From contig OZ014421.1 of NCBI GenBank assembly GCA_963965975.1, forward strand, positions 4,949,001-5,013,000: DNA of 64,000 nt, given 5' to 3'. Made by a program: the position numbers and the translations under genes. Source of the stretch: Xestospongia bergquistia. Its lineage: Eukaryota; Porifera; Demospongiae; Haplosclerida; Petrosiidae. Positions 12,225 to 23,600 of the stretch are shown here, piece by piece; the first letter of the stretch is position 1, and each line of letters starts with the position of its first letter. Below the pieces are notes generated by a model that ran no database searches, had not been told where the DNA came from, and saw only the letters and a program-made list of their open reading frames with translations.

Positions 12225-12964
12225 AATTTACGTGAGTTATGCATTTCATTTGTGCATCTGTAACCATCTTATTTTTGATATATTGTCACAGATATATAGA
12301 CTCTCCAGTCACCAAGCTTACAAGTGACATAATAATTATAAAAATTACATAAACTAATCTGATAATATATTTGGACATAACAATTAATTAATAAACTTGA
12401 AATGATTTATACAAACATATAAGTAAACTTTAAATAATTATTATAATTTGGTTTTGATCTTAAATTAACATTTGATTGAGGGATACTGAGTTCATTTGAT
12501 AAAATGATAGATAGTTTATCTGTATGAGAGATAGAGTAAAAGGACAGAAAGTTGGGAGTAATTGAGTTTAAAAAATTGATTCATATGTTATGGTACCTTA
12601 AGTGAGTAAATTAAGTATATCCCCTATTAATTTGTCTCACAAAGAATTCATAATCTATCCTTTGGAAGTGTTTTGGGTAATTGGATCGTCCTGTCTCTAA
12701 TGCTATTACAGACAACCTGGCCACTATAATCCAGTGTTAATATTGACTCAATGTTACAATAGAAAATAGCTCACAAATCAGATGTCAAACCAAAATTATT
12801 TTCAGCCCAAAGAATCACAAAAGCAAAGCATGGAAGCAGAAAAGAAAGAAAACTCCTCAACTAATTAAGTCACTAACACATGCCACCAAATTGTTCAAAA
12901 CATGTGTACAAACTCCTGCCAGGGCTTCCCTAGTTGATCTTGCAGTATGTTTTTTTTCTATGTT

Positions 12965-13200
12965 GTACTTATACAATTCCTGAACAACTGACATCAAAGA
13001 TCAATAATATCAAGGAGAGAAAGTGACACGAAACAAGTCTGATAGAACAAAGTCTGCACAAGACAGGAATTGATAAAGCCAGCACAGCTACAACACTAGT
13101 ACTGTATGTCCAGTTCAACATAGATATTAAAGTGTCTATGAGTTCAAGTTGATGTGACAAACAAACTCAGGTATCAATCCTAATACATATACCACAATTT
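12965..13200 (+). pseudogene. Decayed fragment of the downstream coiled-coil gene
   Basis: The region resembles 24455-24620, inside the large exon of the gene at 17676-25772. Shared blocks in the same order are TACAATT, GGAGAGAAAGTGACA, AACAAGTCT, GTCTGCACAAGA, TTGATAAAGCCA, TGTCCAGTTCAACAT and CAAACTCA. Mismatches and indels destroy the frame. It has no promoter or partner exons here and is a non-functional duplicate caught in the Ig gene cluster. Confidence 0.65.
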
Positions 13201-13439
13201 AAGTTCTATCAGTTATTCAGTGACAATGTCTTTTTATTCTCTCTTTAGATAAGTTTCTACTAGTCATGCACTCACAACTGGATGATAATACTACTACATT
13301 AATTATAATGATCAGTCACATCCTCTCAAACATTTCTCCTCCCACATGTCCATATAAATGCCCATCTCGGGAACTGCATGTCATAAGACATCCAAACTGG
13401 GTCCTTGAGACTCCTTGGATTGTCTGTTAATAATATTAA

Positions 13440-13590
13440 TATTATTATTATTAATAATAAACCAAATACATGCTTATCTCAAGAAAAAGCCAAGCAGTTC
13501 TATCTTCTCTACCTCCTCTTTTCCTCAATTCTACTGTGATTGAATGTGTCTACTCTTATAAATATCTAGGAATTGTCTAGTGATCTAAGT
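13440..13590 (+). mobile_element. Non-LTR retrotransposon reverse transcriptase fragment
   Basis: One frame reads KYMLISRKKPSSS, and after a frameshift near 13535 another reads VIECVYSYKYLGI. This order and spacing is typical of the segment after the catalytic core in LINE-type reverse transcriptases (K..MLISRK... then ...SYKYLGI...). It is only about 150 bp, frameshifted and without a catalytic YADD motif, so it is a scrap. Confidence 0.5.
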
Positions 13591-13597
13591 GTCTTTC

Positions 13598-13619
13598 AAT
13601 TATAGCATACGCTATAATT
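13598..13619. other. Perfect short hairpin
   Basis: AATTATAGC (13598-13606), a 4-base loop ATAC, then GCTATAATT (13611-13619). It sits directly upstream of the GC-rich promoter-like stretch preceding Ig block C. Confidence 0.6.
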
Positions 13620-13719
13620 AATAAAAAGCAAGTGGGCGTGTCCGAGGGCGTGGACAGTTAGTAACTGGTTTAATAACGTGACATGTATAGTACCTGCTAG
13701 TGACTTTTAATTGAAAATA

Positions 13720-16700
13720 GTGCTATAAGGTAAGCTTCATAAATAATGGGTTTCTATTTGTTTAACTTGTGGTTGTATTAGTAGATTTACGTTCTCTTTC
13801 TTGCAGTTTGTCTTTGTATACGTATAACATACATACTATTGTTTGTGGTTGATATTACAGATTGTTTTAGTGATAAGAGATGAATAGGTCTTGACCTCTT
13901 GGTAATTCAACTCTGTGTGGATGACCTCTTGGGCTAATCATATTTTATATTCTCTCTGTTTGTTTTATTAAACCTCTATCAATAATAGATTACCTTTGGT
14001 GTTCAGGATAGTTTTTTAAAAGTTCTCATTGTGTATCACATTTATTAATACTAGTTTATGATATAAGATTGATTTCTAGTTGAATATAATACTTCCAGGA
14101 CATGTAATCTGTATTGATGGCTAATGAACCAGACCCCCTATTTGAAGCTATATAGACACCAACTTGATTCATTGTCTAAGTTTTTAATGACAAACAATAG
14201 TTAATTCTGTGTCGGAGTATCACTATACTAACACTGGATGCTTTTATAGTATCACATATATAAACTGTAGTTGAAAGTATGTGTTTATTTGAAATGTTTA
14301 CTACCTTTTTAAGGTTTCCTAATCTTATCAATGTTGACTTGTTAACATTGTTAACTATTCTATATGTACATAATAGTCTATAATATGGAGTGTAGTAATC
14401 TATTTATATAATATGATTGTAGCTATCATATATCACCAGTGACTAAATGTGATATTCTAGATAGTTTTTGTATTAGCTTTTGCTGTACCAGTTAAAAATT
14501 CAACTCCCTGTAGTGTATGAGTGTAAGAATGCATGTGGGATTTTTTGTCATTCTAAAAATTAAATGTTTGGTATAGTTAACAATTAAGGGAATGTTGTGT
14601 TGTTATCATAGTAGTAGTATTAACCTTGAATAAGAATGTATACATTTACTCGCAATGACATACTTTAACCTCATGACTAAACATGATACTTCTTCCTCTT
14701 TGGTCATGCCCTTTACCTAATATGGCAACAAAGCATGCTAATCAGTATGTGATTGTTTTCTGTTGTCTACTCACTCTACTGAAGTAATATTGGATTGATG
14801 GAACTATGACATTATAAGGAAGTGTCCTTTTTAATGTATAATGACAGAATATCTTTGTTTTAATTTTGCTAACATTACTATAGTACATGCACTATACATA
14901 TAGTAACTGTATGTAGTATAGTGACATAACATCTGAAATGTCTGTAGCATTTTTATGAAAGCCAAACTTATATTTGTGTATATAATATACGCAAAAATGT
15001 TTGATTTTTTTAAATGTTTTTTTTTATTTTCATGTAGATATGAACAAAAGCTTCTGTATTTATTTATTCACCGTGCTGATAGTATGTGTTCATTGTGGAA
15101 CATTTCATGTGGATTATTGTGAATCAAATAGTAAGTCAATTCTCTGAATGTTATGATTATAGTATTATTTTTTCCTGATTAATGTCAAGCTATTATCAAA
15201 ATAAATTGACTTTTCCGTCAGAAAACTCCATAGTGAAATAGTGAAGATAGTTTTATATTTTATAAAATGAGTTAGATGGTTCTAGTGAAGTCATAAACAA
15301 AGATTTGCTTTGTTAAGTAAAGTAAACAAATGTAATAGTATTGATGTTTAGATTTTGGACTGAAATGAGAGGGTCTGTTTTTATAAAAAGTTATACAATG
15401 TGTCCATGATATGTTATGTTGAATTAATAAAGCCAAGTAAGGGTTTTTTTAAATCCACAACTGTTATTAATTTATTCTATAACTATAATTACTAACTGTC
15501 CTGTTTTATGTGTTTTGGGAAAGTACTGGCTATTTGTAAGAAATTGTTATCATAATATGTAATTCTCAGGAAAGAAATAATATTTACACTTGTGTCCATT
15601 AGTCAATTCATTAAATTAATCTTCTCATTTCTTAAATTCCTGTTCACTATGTATCTATTTTATTCAATGTTGATCCATTCATGTATTTTGTATACATTTA
15701 ACATCTTTTCATTCTATAGATATCACACACTATTATATTGCCAATGGTAATCATATGGCAAACTTACGTTGTGAGACTACTAAAGCTGTAGTAAATCACA
15801 GCTTTAAATGGAAATTAAAAAGACCAAACAATACAATGGAAATGTTAGATGAGACTGGTCTAGATTATATAATAACAAATGTAAGAACTTCTGATGAAGG
15901 TTCATATTCCTGTACTTTTAATACAACTATGAACCAAGGTGTACCAGGAGACAATACTCTATGTCTAATAACACTAGGTATACAACCTTTCCTTTTTTCT
16001 TTTTCCTTTCTTTAAATATCCCTCTTTTCTGTCCTTTCTCCTCCAAGTCAGTGTAGATGGTTTGGAAGTTAAACATTTTTTCTTTCTCTTCAGCCCTTCC
16101 TGTTCCCAATTTCTATATTGACAACACCACTGTAGGCAGTGATACTACATTCAATATTAACATAAACTATAACATGACTGGTAGTACTGAGGCTGTTTTG
16201 CCTGTGTCTCGTGTTCGAATTACAAAAAGCGGTACAATAGAGTTTGTGTGTAGTTCCACTATTTCTACTCCAACTAAAGACAATATTATTGCATCTTGTA
16301 TTTCAAACGATGATGGTATGTTGAGTAATAGACTGAGTTTAAGACAAGAAAACTCATACATTGAATCATTTGAGGTTATTCTACATAATGTTAGTAATTC
16401 TGATGAAGGTGACTATACTCTAAGTGTTGAAGCTACTTTTAGTACTTCAAATGCAGTAGTACAATTCACATATTCATCAACATTGAGTAAAATAGCAACT
16501 CTGATTATATATTCAAGTAAGTAATATATTATAATGGGAGTGACATGTATTAAAATATAATCTTAACTCTTTAGTTAATTTATTTGTAAATTGGTTACCA
16601 TAATTGCTATTGCTTGGCAATATATGTTTTACATGTACAAATTTCTTTTGGAGCATTACTTACTTGTTAAAGCCTCTCTCTCTATGTATATACATATAAT

Positions 16701-17540
16701 AGACATTTTGGAACCTTAACAAGTGTTCTCAATACAGGGGCAAGTACAGTATTAATACAAGTTATAATAACTTAATTAATGAATGAATGAATGAATTAAT
16801 TAATTAATTAATTAGTTTTCCTTAATCCAGAGTTTCTTTATGAGCTGTTTGTCACTGTATACATATCTTTTTATAATTATCTATTTGATTTCTTAACCTT
16901 TTTAGTACAACCAACTAGCAGTATGGTGTCATCAACAGAGCCAAGTATGTCACATGATATGTCACATGATGGTAAATAATCGCATGACTTATGGAAGTGT
17001 TATACATGCAATGCAGGCCAAATACTTATGACTATCATTTGAATGACTAGTTTTATTTTGTGAAAATGTAGTAAATATTTTAAGTACAGAATACAAATGA
17101 TGTTTAAATTACTTAGGTAATTCAATGTATACGACATCTTCTAATGGTAGTCCATCTACCACATCTTCAAGTGATAGTCCATCTACCTCAACTGACTTAA
17201 AATCAGTGACAGAGTCAATCAATAGTCCTACACCTACTGCTCCGAATATAGCTAACAGTGAGTTAATTATGTGATCAATATAACTATTATTAATTGTTGA
17301 ATTTTTATAGTGAATGCAGTTATAATTACTGGTTCAGCCATAGGAGTTTTAATAGCTCTAGTAGTTATTATTGTTATTGTTGCTATTGTTCTCTTCATTA
17401 TGAAACAAGAACGGGCAGGTACCTTCAAGTTAAATGGCAATAAAAAAACAGGAGGTGATGATGAAACTGTCACTCCACATACTGGCGGTGATATTGAGTT
17501 ACCGATAAAAGGAATGTCAGAAATAAAACTTGTTTAATTT
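13720..17540 (+). repeat. Segmental duplication unit C (Ig gene block)
   Basis: Third, more diverged copy. It aligns with A and B in the upstream region (GATTGTTTTAGTGATAAGAG, TCAGTATGTGATTGTTTTCT), intron 1, the intron 2/exon 3 junction and exons, and diverges most in the stalk, tail and 3' flank. Confidence 0.65.
15040..17537 (+). CDS. Ig-domain single-pass membrane protein, paralog C
   Basis: Six exons: 15040-15130, 15720-15977, 16094-16516, 16906-16971, 17117-17257, 17311-17537; 401 residues, all introns phase 1. It has a signal peptide (YLFTVLIVCVHC), Ig domain 1 with LRC...KWKLK...DEGSYSC and Ig domain 2 with DEGDYTLSV (one extra Ile against A and B). The stalk is split by an intron (16972-17116) that A and B lack, and its second half (TTSSNGSPSTTSSSDSPSTS) is unrelated in detail. 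The transmembrane helix (IGVLIALVVIIVIVAIVLFI) and acidic tail differ from A and B, so the extracellular head is conserved while stalk, membrane anchor and tail have been replaced or strongly diverged. A surface receptor or adhesion role is inferred only. Confidence 0.8.
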
Positions 17541-17675
17541 TCCTTCGAATTATGTATTTTATGTGTGTGTGTCTATAATAATAATTAATTATTAATTGCT
17601 TTTTATCAAGTGTCGTGGAGGTAGGTGTGTCCCAGGGTGTGGTTTTGTATTCGAGATGAGGTGGTATTATGAGAT

Positions 17676-20600
17676 ATGGAGTTCGAAGCAAACAACTGTG
17701 ACGAAGAAACAACAGATGCAACGAATAAAAACACGAACAGTAAAGGTAAGATTACAGCAAATACTGACGTGGAGCAAATAAAATTGGAGAACCAAACTAC
17801 TAAACAACTTTACGCAAGTCTATTACATGAATATGAGGAGACGCGACATCAACTTGCCGAAGCGAGACTGCACATTGACCGTCTTAGATTGGGTGCTAAT
17901 GTAGACATACACAAGCATTACATACTAAATCACAACACAGTAGAAAATGCCACTATTCGACCGAGAATATCTGCTATCGTTGACTGCAATACACTTCCAA
18001 CAATAACTCTACCTCTTCCAGCAACAAGATTAATAGCAAATACCATTGTTAATGACAAACATGTTTGTAAAGCAGCAATGATGACAGAAAATGGAACACA
18101 GTGTTATCAGGACATTACCACAAGTGAAGATGAAGATGATACTATAATAGAACCTCACAATACTAGTGAAAATCTACAGCAGATCGCAAAACTTCAACAT
18201 CGACTAGCTGCATTGCATGACAAAACAAAAGATAGCGACATTTCCCTTGATGATATTTATTCTGAACTGATCGATTTACATCAGCTACACCAAGACCTAG
18301 CTAGCAATGTAAACAGCTGGAAAGAGACAAATGGAAACGATGATGATGACAATAAGATGGTTGAAGATGAGGTACAGTTTTTATCTTTTAATACTCTCAG
18401 ACTATATTATTGTTACAGCTAATAAAATTGGCTCAACAATTACAAGAGTTCACTGGGCTCTTGAAATTGAAATCTCAACAGTTAATACAAGCATCCCAAG
18501 ACAAGAAAAGGTTTGATGATGTAATAATGTTACCTTGCCAACAAATAATATATTATTATTATAGTGAAGAATTTACTTGTTGTATGATTACTTTTTTCTT
18601 TCTAATTTGCAAATTGTCAGTTTTTCTATATTCACACTCGATGTGTCTATTCCACCATTTATCACCAGTAATTAATAGAAATGTGTTATTAATTTATTAT
18701 CACTAACCTAATAAGTAATGATTATTAACACTATAGAAGGCAAGGCAATACCTTGTTTCATTTGTCAACAAACTGTTTTGTTGGTAATATAACCTATTTT
18801 TGCTAAATCCCTAAACTCTAAAATTGCAAAAAAAATGCTAACAAGAAAAAAATATGTCTCAATTATAAGCTGATTACTCAAACTTTTTGTTCTTGTCTCA
18901 TTTTAGGGAAAACACTGAATTGTCTTTGCAGAGCAATACAGCTAGTGATTCTAATCTTGAGGTAATACAATGACTTTACAGAAGATGTTGTGATGCATCC
19001 TTCATATTATAGATACATGGATGTAATCATGAAGTCCCAGCTCATTTTTTCATAGCAACCAAAAGCAACACTCAATCGCTTACATCTGATTTCACTGAAT
19101 CAAATGCATCCTCAGCAAATTCTTTAACTCTCCAAAAACATCAAATGTACATACCTGAAGATATTGAGAACACCTTCAAAACTGAGATATCATATCATGA
19201 GCCTCAGACTATCAGTCCTTCCTGTTACACTCATGCCCATATTAGACCCCAGACTAGTAGTCAGACTCAAACCCAGATGAATGCTCATAGTCCTTCCTAT
19301 CAGACTCATACCCATATCAACCCTCAGACTGGTAATCCTTCCTATTGGGATCATACCAATACTGAGTGTCAGACCAGTAATCCTTCTAATCAGACATATA
19401 CTCATATGGAACGACATATGTCCAGTCCCTCCTATCAGACTCATAGTAGTCAGTCTCATACCCATACCAAGCCTCAGACTGGCTATCAACCTCATAGTAG
19501 TCAGACTCAAACCTTTATGGAGCCTCAGACTGGTAATCCATCCCATGAGACACATACCCATACAAAGCCTCATGGTCTTTCCAATCAAAATTGTACCCAT
19601 ATGAGGCCTCATAGTCTTTCCAATCAGACTCATACCTCTACTGAGCCTCAGACTCACAGTACTTCCAATCAGATTTATACCCATACCAATCCGCAGACCA
19701 ACAGTCCTTCCTGTCATCATACTGAGCCTCAGATTCGCAATCCTTCCTATCAGATTTGTACTCACACTGAAGGGCATCAGACTGGTAGTCCTCCCTATCA
19801 GACTCATACTCATATGGAACCTCAACCTCAGTGTAGTAGTCCTCTCTACCAGACTCATACTCATGCAAATCCTCAGTCTGATAGTCTTCCCTATCAGACT
19901 CGTACTCATATGGAACCTCAATCTGGTAGTCCTCCCTATCAGACTCATTCTCATATGGAACCTCAGTGTAGTAGTCCTCTCTATCAGAATCATACTCATG
20001 CAAATCCTCAGTCTGATAGTCCTCCCTATCAGACTCGTACTCATATGGAACCTCAATCTGGTAGTCCTCCCTATCAGACTCATTCTCATATGGAACCTCA
20101 GTGTAGTAGTCCTCTCTACCAGACTCATACTCATGCAAATCTTCAGTCTGATAGTCCTCCCTATCAGACTCGTACTCATATGGAACCTCAATCTGGTAGT
20201 CCTCCCTATCAGACTCATTCTCATATGGAACCTCAGTGTAGTAGTCCTCTCTACCAGACTCATACTCATGCAAATCCTCAGTCTGATAGTCCTCCATATC
20301 AGACTCATTCTCATACGGAACCTCAGTGTAGTAGTCCTCTCTACCAGACTCATACTCATGCAAATCTTCAGTCTGATAGTCCTCCCTATCAGACTCGTAC
20401 TCATATAGAACCTCAACCTCAGTGTAGTAGTCCTCTCTATCAGACTCATACTCATGCAAATCCTCAGTCTGATAGTCCTCCCTATCAGACTCGTACTCAT
20501 ATGGAACCTCAATCTGGTAGTCCTCCCTATCAGACTCATTCTCATATGGAACCTCAGTGTAGTAGTCCACTCTACCAGACTCATACTCATGCAAATCCTC

Positions 20601-23600
20601 AGTCTGATAGTCCTCCCTATCAGACTCGTACTCATATGGAACCTCAACCTCAGTGTAGTAGTCCTCTCTATCAGACTCATACTCATGCAAATCCTCAGTC
20701 TGATAGTCCTCCCTGTCAGACTTGTACTCATATGGAACCTCAATCTGGTAGTCCTCCTTGGACTCACAGTCCCTTCTATCAGACTCGTACCTATGTGAAG
20801 CCTCAGACCAATACCACTAGTAGAGCAGATGCGCAGACGCATCTCAGTGCCATGACTCCACTGATGATCCCAGTTACCTTAGCAACCACAAACAAATGGC
20901 TACCATCTCCAGAGGTTTATTATTCATCTGCACATGTCAATACCAATATACAACCATCTTCTCCTATTAAGACACTTCCAGTTCAAAACAATGCTACTAA
21001 TAGTTCTTCCTTACTTGTAGGGACAGGCCTGTATTCTTCTCCTCAGTCAACCTGTACTATGACTAATTCAAAAATTCATCAATCTGATCATACTTCTCAG
21101 GGACCAGTGGTACAACGACCACAAAACATACATCCTATGACTGTAAACCCTTCAATACAGATTCCAACTCTCAACTCAGTTAACAATATTCCAGTACCAC
21201 AGGCACATAATCCTTCAAATATGGCAGATTTACAGCATCAAATACTTAGAACAGAAGTTAATCCATCTTTACAGAAACCTATAGCACCTAACCATGTCTC
21301 AGTAGGTCCTACCACAACACCTTTTAATGATATCTCAACTGCTAGTTTTTCACAACAGTTTAAAGCACCTAGCCATGTCTCAGTAGGTCCTACCACAACA
21401 CTTTTTAATGATATCTCAACTGCTAGTTTTTCACAACAGTTTAAAGCACCTAACCATGTCTCAGTAGGTCCTACCACAACACCTTTTAATGATATCTCAA
21501 CTGCTAGTTTTTCACAACAGTTTAAAGAACCTAACCATGTCTCAGTAGGTCCTACCACAACATCTTTTAATGATATCTCAACTGCTAGTTTTTCACAACA
21601 GTTTAAAGCACCTAACCATGTCTCAGTAGGTCCTACCACAACATCTTTTAATGATATCTCAACTGCTAGTTTTTCACAACAGTTTAAAGAACCTAACCAT
21701 GTCTCAGTAGGTCCTACCACAACACCTTTTAATGATATCTCAACTGCTAGTTTTTCACAACAGTTTAAAGCACCTAACCATGTCTCAGTAGGTCCTACCA
21801 CAACACCTTTTAATGATATCTTGACTGCTAGTTTTTCACAACAGTTTAAAGCACCTAGCCATGTCTCAGTAGGTCCTACCACAACACCTTTTAATGATAT
21901 CTCAACTGCTAGTTTTTCAAAACAGTTTAAAGCACCTAACCATGTCTCAGTAGGTCCTACCACAACATCTTTTAATGATATCTCAACTGCTAGTTTTTCA
22001 CAACAGTTTAAAGAACCTAACCATGTCTCAGTAGGTCCTACTACAACACCTTTTAATGATATCTCGACTGCTAGTTTTTCACAACAGTTTAAAGCACCTA
22101 ACCATGTCTCAGTAGGTCCTACCACAACACCTTTTAATGATATCTTGACTGCTAGTTTTTCACAACAGTTTAAAGCACCTAGCCATGTCTCAGTAGGTCC
22201 TACCACAACACCTTTTAATGATATCTCAACTGCTAGTTTTTCAAAACAGTTTAAAGCACCTAACCATGTCTCAGTAGGTCCTACCACAACATCTTTTAAT
22301 GATATCTCAACTGCTAGTTTTTCACAACAGTTTAAAGAACCTAACCATGTCTCAGTAGGTCCTACTACAACACCTTTTAATGATATCTCGACTGCTAGTT
22401 TTTCACAACAGTTTAAAGCACCTAACCATGTCTCAGTAGGTCCTACCACAACACCTTTTAATGATATCTTGACTGCTAGTTTTTCACAACAGTTTAAAGC
22501 ACCTAGCCATGTCTCAGTAGGTCCTACCACAACACCTTTTAATGATATCTCAACTGCTAGTTTTTCAAAACAGTTTAAAGCACCTAACCATGTCTCAGTA
22601 GGTCCTACCACAACATCTTTTAATGATATCTCAACTGCTAGTTTTTCACAACAGTTTAAAGAACCTAACCATGTCTCAGTAGGTCCTACCACAACATCTT
22701 TTAATGATATCTCAACTGCTAGTTTTTCACAACAGTTTAAAGCACCTAACCATGTCTCAGTATGTCCTACCACAACACCTTTTAATGATATCTTGACTGC
22801 TAGTTTTTCACAACAACAGTTTAAAGCACCTAACCAAGTCTCGGTAGTTCCTATCACAACACCTTTTAATGATATCTCAAATGATACTTTTTCACAACAG
22901 TTTAAACCTCAATCTGCTCACAATTTACAACCTCAACAACATCCTACACCAATCATCTCTTCTATGCAGACGCCAATGCATTATATACCAACAACAGATC
23001 AGTTACATTCTTCTTTACCAGCGCCTGTTACTACGATGTACCTACCACCATACAGTGCACCCATCACTGCAGCTTCAGTATCCTTTTCTGGCACGTCTAA
23101 ACATCACAAGCCGTTACGACCTTCATCGCTGCCTCACAATTCAATGGATAATCTTCATTCACTGTACAATACTCCTTCTATCAATGATATGTACCAAGAA
23201 CAACCTATGTATACTAGTAATGCTCAGTCACATGACAAGTCACATGACAGATTTCCACTGTCTGTTCATACTAGCAGCAATCAAAGGTTGACTGAACTTA
23301 CGAAATCTTGTTACCCCTCTCTTTCAGGGATAGATGTAAGTAATCAAAGAACTGTTTATCCCTCAGATGCTCCTAGCATAATGGCTATACATCAAAAACC
23401 AAGTAACACTCAACCATTTTTAGTGCAAGAAAGCTCTAACCAAGGAAATCACACAAATGATGATAGCACTATGAGAAGTACACCTGTTGATACTCCTCGA
23501 AGTTCCCATCAATTAACTAAAAATCAGAGAGCAGTACATAGTACTTCAAAACCAACAGGTTATGACAGACAAAAAGGATCATCTTCTAACATAGTGTCAC

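Larger units (their letters stand above)
8848..12600 (+). repeat. Segmental duplication unit B (Ig gene block)
   Basis: Second copy of the block at 1498-5335, collinear through promoter, introns, exons and 3' flank, with scattered small indels. Unit C (about 13.72-17.54 kb) is a more diverged third member. Confidence 0.75.

Noticed and set aside
19190-20842. 550-codon minus-strand ORF
   Set aside because: Antisense shadow of the 45-bp coding repeats; composition simply mirrors the plus-strand units and there are no splice sites or domain.
21238-22857. 539-codon minus-strand ORF (GPTETWLGALNCCEKLAVEI repeats)
   Set aside because: Antisense reading of the 81-bp array; exists because 81 is divisible by three and the unit lacks stops in that frame.
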